Shown here piece by piece: positions 17,285 through 26,441 of a DNA stretch of 64,000 nucleotides; position 1 is the stretch's first letter; every line of letters begins with the position of its first letter. The translations under genes were made by a program, and so were the position numbers. The stretch is from Duodenibacillus massiliensis (GTDB taxonomy: Bacteria; Pseudomonadota; Gammaproteobacteria; Burkholderiales; Burkholderiaceae_F). The stretch covers positions 453,242 through 517,241 of the forward strand of contig NZ_LT635859.1 of the NCBI RefSeq assembly GCF_900128485.1. Direction: 5' to 3'. Below the pieces are notes generated by a model. The model ran no database searches. It was not told the DNA's origin and saw nothing but the letters and a program-made list of their open reading frames with translations.

Positions 17285-18061
17285 TCAGTCAAACGCGTGC
17301 GCGTCAATGCCCCTTGCCCTTAAAAGGTTCACGATGCGCATGAGTTCTTCGTCGGTTGCCTTCTGAAGGGCCTTATCCGGTGTATCGCGCGAAATCGTGT
17401 AGACATCAACGCCCGCCGGTTTAATCGCGGCCACCGCATCCACCCAGGGGAGCACGTACTTGTCGGTCGTGTTGTCCACGTCCACGCCCTGCCAGGCGCC
17501 TTTTAAAAACATTGACTGAATCACGCACTTTCCGCCGCAGGCCTTCATGCGGTCAATAAGGACGTTGACGTCATAGCGGCACTGCGGCCTGTCCACCAAA
17601 TTGATGTAGTCAGGATCGACAGTATCAAGTTTCAGGCACGCCTTATCGAGTTTCATCACCGCTTCAAAAACGCGGTCGTTCGTAAGGTGCGTGGCGTTTG
17701 TGAGAAGACAGACTTTAGCCTCGGGAAACCATGTGTCACGCAGTGCCTTGACGTCCTCAGCAATCTCGGCAAAGTGCGGGTGTGAGGTGGGTTCGCCGTT
17801 ACCGGCAAAGGTGAGCGCATCAAGCGTTTCACCGGCCTCTTTCATCGCTTTGAGGCGGCGGTTAAGTTCTGACTTCACGAACTCACGCGCGGGGAGCTTT
17901 TTTTTCGGAAGCGTATCGGCGTTAAAGCCGCACTCACAATAAATGCAGTCAAAGTTACAGACCTTACCGTCCTCGGGAAGCAGATTAATGCCGAGCGACC
18001 GCCCGAGTCGGCGGCTTTTCACCGGCCCAAAAACGGGGGACGGATAAATGATCGTTGCCAT
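17285..18061 (-). CDS. Radical SAM protein (COG0731-like)
   Basis: A 258-residue radical S-adenosylmethionine protein. The 4Fe-4S cluster motif CNFDCIYCECG (Cx3Cx2C) is near residue 34, preceded by FGPVKSRRLGRSLGINLLP and followed by TFAGNGEPTSHP. This pattern defines a widespread family related to wyosine-type enzymes, usually annotated only as radical SAM. The substrate is unknown. The ATG at 18061 has an aggagaaa site. It is downstream of the M20 hydrolase gene in the same direction, 42 bases apart. Confidence 0.88.
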   Translation of the reverse strand: MATIIYPSPVFGPVKSRRLGRSLGINLLPEDGKVCNFDCIYCECGFNADTLPKKKLPAREFVKSELNRRLKAMKEAGETLDALTFAGNGEPTSHPHFAEIAEDVKALRDTWFPEAKVCLLTNATHLTNDRVFEAVMKLDKACLKLDTVDPDYINLVDRPQCRYDVNVLIDRMKACGGKCVIQSMFLKGAWQGVDVDNTTDKYVLPWVDAVAAIKPAGVDVYTISRDTPDKALQKATDEELMRIVNLLRARGIDAHAFD

Positions 18062-18103
18062 CGGCCTTTCTCCTCTTTTTTCTTTTAAGCCGCTTTAGAT
18101 TTG

Positions 18104-19273
18104 TTAAGCACCAAGGCGCAACAGCGCGAGTTCCGCCCAATACGCGGCCCCAAGGGGCAGCACCGTGTCGTCAAAGTTAAAGCGCGGGCTGTGCAGCACG
18201 TGGTCGCTCCCCGGATTCCGGTTACCGATAAAGGCAAAACCGCCCGCAACCTTCTGACGCAGGAAGGCAAAGTCTTCGCTTGCCATCTCCGGGCGCCCTT
18301 CGGTCACAACGTGCTCGCTTCCGACCACGCGGCGGGCCGCTTCGCGCATCGCGGCAACCGCTTCCGGAGTGCTCGTTAAAACCGGCGCCCGCGCCACAAC
18401 CTTCACGGCAATGTCTGCCCCCGTCGTGGCAGCAATACCCGCGCAGACGGCCTCAATCCGCGACCAGATTTTCTTACCTGTTTGGGCATCAAAAAAGCGC
18501 GTGCAACCGCCCAGTACCGCTTTTTCCGGAATGACGTTGCAGGCAAAGCCGCTCTGAAACTTCGTGACGCTGACAACCGTCGTTTCCGCGGGATCGGCGT
18601 TTCGCGACACAATCTGCTGCAGCGCCTGCACAAGAAGGCTCCCGGCGTAGACGGGATCAACCGATTTATCGGGTGCTGAGCCGTGGGCGCCTTTCCCGGT
18701 AATCGTGATTTCAAAGAAGTCGGCGCCCGACATGGCGACGCCCGGGAGCACCACAAAGGTCCCCGAGGCTGCCCGGGGCTGATTGTGCATGCCGTAGATC
18801 TCATCGCACGGGAAGCGCTCAAAGAGGCGGTCCGCGAGCATTGCTTCCGCGCCCCCGCGGCCTTCTTCAGCGGGCTGAAAAATAAAGTTCACGGTCCCGG
18901 CAAAATCACGGTGCTGCGAGAGCCACTTCGCCGCGCCCAGAAGCATCGTCATATGCCCGTCGTGCCCGCAGGCGTGCATTGTTCCTTTATTTTGAGAGGC
19001 GTAGGCGCAGCCCGTTTCTTCGGTAAGCGGCAGCGCATCCATGTCGGCTCTCAGGCCGATCGCGCGCCCTTCTCCCTTCGTGCCCTTTAAAACCGCCACA
19101 ACCCCGTAGCCGCCGACGCCTTCGTGCACGTCAAGCCCGAAGCTTTTAAGTTTCTCGGCCACAACCGCAGAGGTCCTCTTTTCCTCGCGCCCGATTTCAG
19201 GGTGCGCATGAAAGTCACGGCGCCAGGCTGTGAGTTCGGCTGCAGTCGCGCGGATATCATCCAAAAGAGACAT
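18104..19273 (-). CDS. M20 family amidohydrolase (hippurate-hydrolase-like)
   Basis: A 389-residue cytosolic metallo-amidohydrolase of the M20D/HipO group, which cleaves N-acyl amino acids such as hippurate. Metal-site motifs are HAHPEIG (residues 22-28), HACGHDGHMTMLLGAA (about 100), FQPAEEGRGGAEAML (about 132) and ASEDFAFL near the C-terminus. Length and motif order are typical. The exact substrate cannot be predicted. A terminator-like element for pyrE separates it from the next gene upstream. Confidence 0.9.
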   Translation of the reverse strand: MSLLDDIRATAAELTAWRRDFHAHPEIGREEKRTSAVVAEKLKSFGLDVHEGVGGYGVVAVLKGTKGEGRAIGLRADMDALPLTEETGCAYASQNKGTMHACGHDGHMTMLLGAAKWLSQHRDFAGTVNFIFQPAEEGRGGAEAMLADRLFERFPCDEIYGMHNQPRAASGTFVVLPGVAMSGADFFEITITGKGAHGSAPDKSVDPVYAGSLLVQALQQIVSRNADPAETTVVSVTKFQSGFACNVIPEKAVLGGCTRFFDAQTGKKIWSRIEAVCAGIAATTGADIAVKVVARAPVLTSTPEAVAAMREAARRVVGSEHVVTEGRPEMASEDFAFLRQKVAGGFAFIGNRNPGSDHVLHSPRFNFDDTVLPLGAAYWAELALLRLGA

Positions 19274-19360
19274 GTTTAATTCCGGAAAATTTTTTTGGTA
19301 TCCGCGAGTCTAGCGAAGCACCGCACGGGCGGCGCTTAAGCGTTGCACTCTGTCACACGC

Positions 19361-19399
19361 AAAAAAAGAAAACGGCCGGAAACAGACCGTCTCCGACCG
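19361..19399 (-). terminator. pyrE terminator
   Basis: The stem 19373-19380 with 19392-19399 (CGGCCGGA/TCCGACCG, one mismatch) is followed by a T run on the minus strand (19361-19367). Confidence 0.65.
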
Positions 19400-19425
19400 C
19401 TTGCGCCGCGTACAACCCGCGAAAA

Positions 19426-20121
19426 TCAGTTTTCGCGGGCCGAGGCGACCTTACCGTGCATCGCTGCCCAGGTCCACGGGGTCTTGAGCCACTCAAGCAC
19501 GAGCTTTTCTTCTTCGGGCGTGATGCTGCCCATCTCGCGGGCTTTGTTCACGACCTTATTAAAGGCAATCACTTCAAAGGTGGTAAGCCCGTCTTCGGCA
19601 AAAAGCTTCACGGTCTCAGGGATCCCGAAATTCGTAATCGACATCACCTGGGTGACAGTGGCACCCTCGTCACGCAGCCCTCTGATTGCGTCAAGGCAGG
19701 AAAGACCCGTCGAGATGTGGTCTTCAAGGAGCAGCACGTTCTTACCCTTCACGCACCCGCCTTCAATACGCGAGCGGTTGCCGTAGGTCTTGGCTTCGCG
19801 GCGCACCATGATGGCGGGCAGCCGCAGGCGGTAGGCGAGCGCCGCCGCGTGCATCGAACCCGCGGCCTCAACGCCCGCGACAATATCAAAGGAGAGATCA
19901 AACTCCTCCACACGGCTTGCCATCGTTTCGATGACGTCGCTCCAGGCTTCCGGATAGTAGAAAAGCTTGCGGTTATCGACGTAGACCGGCGAAATGAGAC
20001 CGGACTTCAGACGCATCGGCTCTTCGGTGAGAAATTCCACGGCCTTGGCGCGGATGAGGCGCTCGGCCATGATGTCTTCCGCGATGCTGCTTGTGTAGCT
20101 CGGCTTAAATTTGTGCGCCAT
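19426..20121 (-). CDS. pyrE: Orotate phosphoribosyltransferase
   Basis: A 231-residue type I phosphoribosyltransferase that joins orotate and PRPP to give orotidine 5'-monophosphate. The PRPP loop NVLLLEDHISTG lies near residue 128. Other OPRT landmarks are SGLISPVYVDNRKLFYYP, VAGVEAAGSMHAAALAYRL and VRREAKTYGNRSRIEG. The start has a gggagag site inside the end of the upstream deaminase-like gene, only two bases separate the two genes, and the pair is likely one transcript. pyrD is 40 kb away. Confidence 0.93.
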   Translation of the reverse strand: MAHKFKPSYTSSIAEDIMAERLIRAKAVEFLTEEPMRLKSGLISPVYVDNRKLFYYPEAWSDVIETMASRVEEFDLSFDIVAGVEAAGSMHAAALAYRLRLPAIMVRREAKTYGNRSRIEGGCVKGKNVLLLEDHISTGLSCLDAIRGLRDEGATVTQVMSITNFGIPETVKLFAEDGLTTFEVIAFNKVVNKAREMGSITPEEEKLVLEWLKTPWTWAAMHGKVASAREN

Positions 20122-20123
20122 CG

Positions 20124-21131
20124 TTACTCTCCCTTATCCAGACCGAGAGCCTTGCGGCCGTTTTCGGTAGCAATTTTCACCAGGGCATCAAAGTCATCAA
20201 AGCGGCAGCCGGTGGCAAGAAGCTGCAGTTCGTGCCACATGTCCCCTGCGCTCCAGGGCACCATGGCATCACAGACGTTATCAGTCCCCAAGGCCACCGT
20301 GACGCCTGCCGGAACAAGCTCATCCACCGGCGTCATCGAATTGTGCATCGGGCCGATCGACTCGGTGCGCGCCGTATCAATCCAGGCCGTGGGGCAGCAG
20401 ACCATCATGACCTTGGCTTCCTTTAAGAGGCTGTAGAGCCGCTGACGGTACATCTTGGAGTGTGCGCCGATTGAAATACCGTGAATCGCAACAACCTGCC
20501 CCTGCATGCCGTGCTCAATCGTCTTGTGAGCAAGCATCTCGGTCTCGTATTCGCTTGAGAGATTGAACTGGTCCACGTGCGCGTGCACCATCTTGCCCTG
20601 CGCTTTGGCGGTCCCGAGCAAAATGTCAAAAGCTTCGGCGGCACGCCCGAAGTCGCGTTCGTCGCGCTTAGGCAACCCCCCGATGATGTCGACCATCTCA
20701 GAGCCGATATCAAACCAGTGACGGGCCTGAGGATCAATCACGCCTTTCAGAGTCTGATTGGCAAACTTCACCGTGATCTGATCCTTGTAGTGCTCGCGCG
20801 CTCTCCAACCGGCCTTAATGGCTCGGTCCTGCGTGAGCGGATCAATGTCCACAAAGGTCGCGCAGGCCTTGCAGCCCTGCTTGATCATCAATTCAAAGAA
20901 AAGGCTGAAACGACGGTAGAAATCTTCTTCCGTGGATTCAGCCTTCAGACGATCAAGTGCATCCCACTTCTGCTGCAGCGTGCAAGTACGGCGCATTTCC
21001 AGAATTTCAGGCGACAGGGTAAATGCACGGTCCGCATGCGCATGGGTGTTGACCCAGCCGCCTGCCTTCATAATGGCGGGCTCAATCATGTCGCGGACGG
21101 TACGTGCCTGTTCGTTTGTCACGTCAGTCAT
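20124..21131 (-). CDS. Cytosine-deaminase-like amidohydrolase
   Basis: A 335-residue amidohydrolase-superfamily protein. Metal-site motifs are NTHAHADRAF (residues about 29-38), HAHVDQFN (about 193), VAIHGIS (about 227) and LGTDNVCDAMVPW (about 284), in the order of CodA/TrzF-type deaminases. Coupling to pyrE (two-base gap) suggests a pyrimidine role such as cytosine or related base deamination. This is inference from context; other cyclic amidines are possible. Confidence 0.75.
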   Translation of the reverse strand: MTDVTNEQARTVRDMIEPAIMKAGGWVNTHAHADRAFTLSPEILEMRRTCTLQQKWDALDRLKAESTEEDFYRRFSLFFELMIKQGCKACATFVDIDPLTQDRAIKAGWRAREHYKDQITVKFANQTLKGVIDPQARHWFDIGSEMVDIIGGLPKRDERDFGRAAEAFDILLGTAKAQGKMVHAHVDQFNLSSEYETEMLAHKTIEHGMQGQVVAIHGISIGAHSKMYRQRLYSLLKEAKVMMVCCPTAWIDTARTESIGPMHNSMTPVDELVPAGVTVALGTDNVCDAMVPWSAGDMWHELQLLATGCRFDDFDALVKIATENGRKALGLDKGE

Positions 21132-21181
21132 GACTCTTTCTCTCGCTTCGTTTCGTTAAAAAAACCATTCTGTTAATTTTC

Positions 21182-22291
21182 TCACTTTTGGGCCGATGCT
21201 GCCCGTGTGAGGATATTGAGCTTTACGTCGGGCGCAAGAAGCGTAAGACGCGGCGCAAGCCCCTCACTCACCCACGCGGTCTTTTCGTCCGGTGACAGTA
21301 AAAACGCCCGGATTTCAGGGTGTTCTCTGAGGTAGGCAAGCGCTTTTTCGCGCCCCATGGCAAAAAGCGCCGTGCACCAGCCGTCGGCTTTGGCGCCGTC
21401 AGCGTCCACAATCGTCACGGAACTGAAGGACACGGGCACCGGGCGTCCGGTCTTGCCGGAGAGAATATGCCCGTAGGTCTTGCCCTCGGCGTCCATGTAG
21501 CGCTCGTAGTCCCCGGACGTAATCACCGATTCGTTTTTCGCTTCAATGACGGCGAGCGTTTCGCCGCGGTCAGCCTTCGGGTCCTGCACGCCCACGCGCC
21601 AGGCGCGCCCGGAAGGGGCACTGTTAAGCAATGCAACGTTGCCTCCCAGATCGACGATTGCGCGCACCGCACCCGCTTTTTTTAAGTCCTGCGTGAGCGC
21701 CGTTCCGATCCAGCCCTTGGCGATCGCGCCGAGATCAATGTTTTGCCCGGCGCGGATTTTCACGCGGCAGGTGCCGTCTTCGCGTCTCTCGGTTTCAATG
21801 CCCCGCCAGTTGACGTGCTTTTTGGCTTCGGCAATCGCGGCGTCCGAAGGAACCTTGTCGCCCCCGAACCCGATTTTCCAGACGTTGACAACCGGGCCGA
21901 TCGTGGGATCAAACGCGCCTTCTGAAGCCCGGGCAATCGCTTTTGCCTGATCCATCACATCCGTGATGCGGCAGTCCGTTACAACCCATTCACCCGCTTT
22001 TTTATTTAACTCCGTCATGGGACCCGCGGCATGCACGGTAAAAAGCGTTTCATAGGCAAAAAGAGCTTTTTCAAAGCGCGCGGGCAATGCATCCGCCGTT
22101 TTTTGATCTTTGGCGTAGAAACTGCCCTGAATGAAGGTTCCCATGGAAAAGCCGGTGTACTGCGCAGAGGCTTCTTCGGGATGAGCGGATTGGGCAGCCG
22201 TTGCTGCCGCCGAAAATAGAAAAAACGGAAGGACTGCGGCCGCTAAAGCCGCGAGCTGTGCTTTGCAAAATAGGAAGTTCGTCTTCTGCAT
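21182..22291 (-). CDS. apbE: FAD:protein FMN transferase ApbE
   Basis: A 369-residue exported ApbE. A signal peptide covers about residues 1-33, followed by the ApbE domain with GFSMGTFIQGSF, GAFDPTIGPVVNVW, IDLGAIAKGWIG, VDLGGNVALL and TSGDYERYMDAEGKTYGHILSGKTG. It attaches FMN covalently to Ser/Thr of FMN-binding domains in the periplasm. A likely substrate, the FMN-binding protein at 23152-23484, is encoded close by, next to the periplasmic fumarate reductase flavoprotein. It may also serve Rnf/Nqr subunits outside the window. Confidence 0.93.
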   Translation of the reverse strand: MQKTNFLFCKAQLAALAAAVLPFFLFSAAATAAQSAHPEEASAQYTGFSMGTFIQGSFYAKDQKTADALPARFEKALFAYETLFTVHAAGPMTELNKKAGEWVVTDCRITDVMDQAKAIARASEGAFDPTIGPVVNVWKIGFGGDKVPSDAAIAEAKKHVNWRGIETERREDGTCRVKIRAGQNIDLGAIAKGWIGTALTQDLKKAGAVRAIVDLGGNVALLNSAPSGRAWRVGVQDPKADRGETLAVIEAKNESVITSGDYERYMDAEGKTYGHILSGKTGRPVPVSFSSVTIVDADGAKADGWCTALFAMGREKALAYLREHPEIRAFLLSPDEKTAWVSEGLAPRLTLLAPDVKLNILTRAASAQK

Positions 22292-22495
22292 GCCGCCACC
22301 CGTTTCGGGAGAAAGGTTCCCGCATTCAGCAACCGTCCGTGCGGTTACCCAAAATAAATTCGCGGGATTCTAGCAAAAGCAGCCGTTTCTTTTTCGGTAA
22401 AAATCAGTTTCTCTCAGTTTCAGAGCCTCAAATGCGCGCAGCAGGCGTTTCGGAGCTAGCCTTTTTTGTTGTCAACCATTTTTCGACAGATCACC

Positions 22496-23074
22496 ATGGC
22501 TCAGTTTGATATCTCCGGGTCCGTTGATCCGCTTTTAAGCGTCACCCTCAATAAGGGCGAAAGCCTTTTTGCCGAATCCAACGCCATGGTGGCGATGGAC
22601 GGCACTTTGTCGCTCTCAGGCCGCACCAAAGGCGGCTTTTTTAAGTCGCTTGCGCGCAAGTTTTTAAACGACGAAACCTTCTTTCAGCAGAAAATCACCG
22701 CCGAAGACGAGGGCGGCCGCGCGCTTCTCGGAAATTCCGGGGGCCTTTTTGTAATGGCAACCGAAAGCGAAGGCCGTGTGGCCGTAAGCGGCTTCGGAAG
22801 CGTCCGTCGCATTGATATCGCCGACGGCCAAAAGCTCATCGTTGATAACGGGCACCTCCTCGCCTGGGAGAAGTCCCTTGACTATGAGTTGTCGATCAAC
22901 ACATCCCGCTCGGGGGTTCTGGGCAAACTCGTCTCAAGTCAGACCACAGGCGAAGGGATTGTTCTGAAATTTAAGGGGCCTGGCGCGGTCTACGTCTGCT
23001 CCCGCAATAAGGGCGGGTTCCTCAACTGGGGGTTTTCTCAGATGCCCGAGGAAAAAGCCGTCAAAAACGAATAA
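22496..23074 (+). CDS. AIM24/TIGR00266-like protein
   Basis: A 192-residue beta-rich protein. The pattern AMVAMDGTLSLSGRTKGGFF, a GLFVMATESEGRVAVSGFGSV strand and a LLAWEKSLDYELS segment match the TIGR00266/AIM24 family of tandem beta-helix-like proteins. Their bacterial function is unknown. The start at 22496 (MAQFDISG) fits the family; there is no strong Shine-Dalgarno. It is divergent from apbE and convergent with the FMN-binding gene. Confidence 0.78.
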   Translation: MAQFDISGSVDPLLSVTLNKGESLFAESNAMVAMDGTLSLSGRTKGGFFKSLARKFLNDETFFQQKITAEDEGGRALLGNSGGLFVMATESEGRVAVSGFGSVRRIDIADGQKLIVDNGHLLAWEKSLDYELSINTSRSGVLGKLVSSQTTGEGIVLKFKGPGAVYVCSRNKGGFLNWGFSQMPEEKAVKNE

Positions 23075-23085
23075 GCCGGGCACGA

Positions 23086-23123
23086 AAAACCCGCCTCAGG
23101 GAAACGCTTCCCGGGCGGGTTTT
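23086..23123. terminator. Bidirectional terminator
   Basis: A perfect 10-bp stem (23086-23095 with 23114-23123, AAAACCCGCC/GGCGGGTTTT) lies between the converging AIM24-like and FMN-binding genes. Confidence 0.8.
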
Positions 23124-23151
23124 CTTTCATCAGGCGGAAAAATTCACCCGA

Positions 23152-23484
23152 TTACTTGGCCTTTGCGAGAGCCTGATTCACAGCGGCGATGATGCCCTTG
23201 GAGGAGTTGGAGGCACCCGTCACAGCGTTCACGCCTTCCGTGCCGTTATTGGCAACGATCTGCTTGGCGAGCTTCTTTTCGGCTGCGCCCACGAGCATGG
23301 CGGTTTCACCGTGCTTGACAACCTTGACGGAAGCAACCTTGCCGCCCTTCACCTGCACCTGAACGGTGATCTGGCTGGCGTTGCCCTGGCCCTGGCCTTC
23401 ATAGGTGCCGTCCTTGTAGGAAGCAGCGTTCACACCGGCGCAGAGCATGGCGGCAGCGGCCGCAACGATAACCTGTTTGATCAT
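23152..23484 (-). CDS. Small periplasmic FMN-binding-domain protein
   Basis: A 110-residue protein with a signal peptide (1-20, ending GVNA) and a single FMN_bind domain. The domain starts YKDGTYEGQGQG and ends with VTGASNSSKGI, close to the S/T-G-A-T/S-x-S/T site that ApbE flavinylates. Such a domain can pass electrons to a separate flavoprotein. It lies just downstream of the fumarate reductase flavoprotein gene, with a terminator between them, and near apbE. The pair looks like a split form of fused FMN_bind-flavoprotein reductases. Confidence 0.88.
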   Translation of the reverse strand: MIKQVIVAAAAAMLCAGVNAASYKDGTYEGQGQGNASQITVQVQVKGGKVASVKVVKHGETAMLVGAAEKKLAKQIVANNGTEGVNAVTGASNSSKGIIAAVNQALAKAK

Positions 23485-23800
23485 GGCTTAAAAAATCCTC
23501 AGAAAAACCACCGTACCCGTCGACGGGCACTGATTTCAGTCGGCCCGCTTTAAAAAGCGCGCCCTAAAAACGCGTTTTTCCCGGCGGGTTGATTCACAGG
23601 CCGCAATAGTAATGGGTTCGCCCCGTTTTTAGGTAACGATTTCACCCTAATTTGTGTCAGTTTCCTAAGCCCGTGAGGGAAAATCCCGAGTGTTCAGGGC
23701 ATCAAAAAAGGCGCCCTCCGCAAAGGAAAGCGCCTTTTTCTTTCACCATTTATTTTCCGCGGACCGCGACTAAACAGTCCTCAGGCGGAAAAACCTCAGG
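23485..23800. other. Spacer between flavoprotein and FMN-binding genes
   Basis: No gene is seen. The region holds a terminator (23705-23739) and presumably the separate promoter of the FMN-binding gene. Confidence 0.5.
23705..23739 (-). terminator. Terminator after flavoprotein gene
   Basis: A perfect 10-bp stem (23705-23714 with 23730-23739, AAAAAGGCGC/GCGCCTTTTT) lies downstream of the flavoprotein stop. Confidence 0.8.
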
Positions 23801-25210
23801 TTAGTGAGCCTTGGCGTAAGCCGTGGCAGACTGACCGGCGATACGGCCGTAGACGATGATGTCGGCCTGAGCATTGCCGCCGAGACGGTTGCCGCCGTGC
23901 ACGCCGCCCGTGACTTCACCGGCTGCGAAGTAGCCCGGGATCACCTGGCCGCGGAAGTTATAAACCTGAGCCTTGGTGTCGATCTTGAGACCGCCCATCG
24001 TGTGGTGCACGGCGGGGGTCACGACGATCGCGTAGTAGCCCGGCTGGTTAAGCGGACGTTCCATCTTGGTACGGCCGCAGCAGCTGTCCTTACCGGCAGC
24101 CTGATCCTTGGCGTACTGTGCCATCGTGGCCTTGAGGGCATCAGCCGGAACCTTCATCTTGCCGGCGATTTCTTCAAGGGTCTTACCCTGAAGAACCATG
24201 CCCGGGCGCTTGACGTAGCCTTCGATGGCCTTGAGGCTCTTACGGACGGATTCATCAAAGAAGAGGTAGGCGTGGCTGGTGGGCTGCTTCAGAATGGCGG
24301 CCGAGACCTTGTCACGGGTGCTCAGTTCGTCGTAGAAGCGCTTGCCGTTCATGTTGATGAGCACAGCACCGTTACCGCGGACAGCTTCCGTGACCATGAT
24401 GCCGGAGTGTTCGTTAAAGGTCGGGTGGGTCTGAATTTCAGGCAGATCCACGAAGGCTGCGCCGATCTTTTCGGACAGAAGCAGGCCGTCGCCCGTGGCA
24501 CCCGGATGGTTCGTGGTGGCAAAGCCCTTCAGACGCGGAACGATCTTGGAAACGAGGGCGTTGTTGGCACCGAAGCCGCCGGCGGCGTTCACCACGGCCT
24601 TGGTGTTAATCGTGTAGACCTTGCCGTTTTCAAGGTTCTTCACCTTGACGCCGACCACTGCACCCTTCTTGTTCTGGATGAGGTCGACAACCTGGCTTTC
24701 GGTTCTCAGATCGATCTTACGGGCCTGAACGGCGTTATCGAGAGTCTTCACGACTTCGGGGCCGACAGCTGCGCCACCCGTGGGACGGTGGCAGCGCTTG
24801 TTGGTAGCGCCGCCCATGAAGCCCACGTCGTTGAAGTCACCGCCGAGCTTAATCAACCACTGCACAGCGGCGTTGGAATTCTGAGCGAGAACCTTGACGA
24901 GTTCGGGGTTGTTCTTGTTGTGACCGCCCTTCATCGTGTCCTTGTACATCTGTTCGATGCTGTCTTTGATGCCGAGCTTGGCCTGCTGCGGGGTTTCAGC
25001 CGCATTGATGCCGCCCGTGGCGCGGACCGTGTTGCCGCCGACAAACGGCATCTTTTCAAGAACGATCACCTTGGCGCCCAGATCGTGCGCCGTAACGGCA
25101 GCCGCCATACCGGCACCGCCCGCACCGATCACGACGACGTCGGCGTGCTGAGCGGCCTGAGCCGCACCGAAGGCTGCGGCAAGCATGGAAGCAATTACGA
25201 GTTTCTTCAT
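23801..25210 (-). CDS. Periplasmic fumarate reductase-type flavoprotein (Fcc3-like, no heme domain)
   Basis: A 469-residue exported FAD protein. After a signal peptide (1-19) comes the FAD Rossmann motif VVIGAGGAGMAAAVTAHDLGA. The active-site segments are those of Shewanella flavocytochrome c3: CHRPTGGAAVG, THPTFNEHSG, VTEAVRGNGAVLIN, FYDELSTRD, AVHHTMGGLKID and GEVTGGVHGGNRLGGNA. They include the substrate-binding His and Arg residues. The tetraheme domain of Fcc3 is absent, so electrons probably arrive through a partner such as the adjacent FMN-binding protein. Fumarate is the likely acceptor, but related enzymes reduce urocanate or methacrylate. The start at 25210 has a gaggagggga site. 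Confidence 0.9.
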   Translation of the reverse strand: MKKLVIASMLAAAFGAAQAAQHADVVVIGAGGAGMAAAVTAHDLGAKVIVLEKMPFVGGNTVRATGGINAAETPQQAKLGIKDSIEQMYKDTMKGGHNKNNPELVKVLAQNSNAAVQWLIKLGGDFNDVGFMGGATNKRCHRPTGGAAVGPEVVKTLDNAVQARKIDLRTESQVVDLIQNKKGAVVGVKVKNLENGKVYTINTKAVVNAAGGFGANNALVSKIVPRLKGFATTNHPGATGDGLLLSEKIGAAFVDLPEIQTHPTFNEHSGIMVTEAVRGNGAVLINMNGKRFYDELSTRDKVSAAILKQPTSHAYLFFDESVRKSLKAIEGYVKRPGMVLQGKTLEEIAGKMKVPADALKATMAQYAKDQAAGKDSCCGRTKMERPLNQPGYYAIVVTPAVHHTMGGLKIDTKAQVYNFRGQVIPGYFAAGEVTGGVHGGNRLGGNAQADIIVYGRIAGQSATAYAKAH

Positions 25211-25376
25211 TATGTTCCCCTCCTCATCGGGAATTGTGACGGCCCGGATACCTCTTTGAGGGTACCCCACGGGCGCATTTTTTTCATTATATCCGCGTGC
25301 ATCGGCACAACCCCTTGGGCAAGTCCCCTCTGTTGCACAAAGTGCCACGCCGACTTTCAGAAGATTTTGATGCGGA

Positions 25377-26441
25377 TCAACCTTTGCGGAACCATTTACC
25401 GGCAAGACGCGTCAATGTCCCTTCCGGTTTGGCCTTGGCCTCCGTTACGCCCACGTTATTGGCGTGCGGGGTAAAGCCCGAGAAAAAGGTAAAGATGTGT
25501 TCGGGCAGATAAAAGAGGTCGCCCGGGGGGTTGCCTCTCGGGAAACCAATGTGCCCGCCCTCTTCGGGCTGCTCCAGATACACGTCGGACGATACATCCT
25601 TTTCCCCGGGCAGAGCCCACACCGGCAGAAACGGATCATTTTTGGCGTTAAGCATCAGAAGCGGCACCTTCACACCCGTTAAAACCGGCTTGGCCGAACA
25701 GCGCGTCCAGTAGTCCATCGCGCTTTTAAAACCGTGAATGGGCGCCGTGTAAATCGAATCGAAGTCGTAAAGCGTCGAGCAGTTTTTCACCACGTTTTCG
25801 TCAATAAGGTCCGGAAAGCGCCGCGCTTTTTCCAGAACCTTTTCCTTGAGCGTTGACAAAAACATCTCGGCGTAGAGTTTATTGGCGCCAAGCGACACTA
25901 TTTCGCTACCTGCCACCAGATCCACGGGTGCGCCGACGCTCACCGCGGCCGTCAGAAACGAAGCGTCGCTGCCCAAATCCCCAAGACACTTTGAAAGCTG
26001 GTTTCCGCCCAGACTCACCCCCACGGCATACAAGGGAGCCTCCGGGTAGCGCGCGGCCACCGTCTTTAAAGCCCAGCTGTTGTCAGCGGTGTCACCGGCA
26101 AAATAAGCGCGCGGCAGGCGGTTCGGGAGCCCTCCGCAGCAGCGGAAATGCGCAACCACACCTCTCCAGCCCTTGTCCGCGGCGTAGCGCATGAGGGCCT
26201 CCGCGTAGTGGCTTTCCGAAGATCCTTCAAGCCCGTGGAAATGCACGAGAAGAGGTGCCGTCAGGTCTGAGGGTTCGGGCGTTGCCCAGTCAAAGATCAT
26301 AAAGTCGCCGTCGGGCATATCAATGAGCTCACGGCGGTAGTGAATCTCAGGGCGCGGGAAAAACCGCGCAGGTATCACGGTCTGCAGATGCGCGCCCGGA
26401 AGCCACTTGGGCGCTTTGTAGTCGGGAGTCAGAATCGGCAT
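25377..26441 (-). CDS. Alpha/beta hydrolase, YheT-like
   Basis: A 354-residue alpha/beta hydrolase of the YheT/ABHD1-3 group. The family opening is PKWLPGAHLQTVIPARFF. HFHGLEGSSESHYA, HFRCCGG, the nucleophile elbow GVSLGGNQLSK and the late catalytic histidine EEGGHIGF follow. These are putative esterases of unknown substrate. The ATG at 26441 has a gagaag site; the longer reading would need a TTG start at 26462. It lies upstream of and parallel to the flavoprotein gene. Confidence 0.85.
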   Translation of the reverse strand: MPILTPDYKAPKWLPGAHLQTVIPARFFPRPEIHYRRELIDMPDGDFMIFDWATPEPSDLTAPLLVHFHGLEGSSESHYAEALMRYAADKGWRGVVAHFRCCGGLPNRLPRAYFAGDTADNSWALKTVAARYPEAPLYAVGVSLGGNQLSKCLGDLGSDASFLTAAVSVGAPVDLVAGSEIVSLGANKLYAEMFLSTLKEKVLEKARRFPDLIDENVVKNCSTLYDFDSIYTAPIHGFKSAMDYWTRCSAKPVLTGVKVPLLMLNAKNDPFLPVWALPGEKDVSSDVYLEQPEEGGHIGFPRGNPPGDLFYLPEHIFTFFSGFTPHANNVGVTEAKAKPEGTLTRLAGKWFRKG

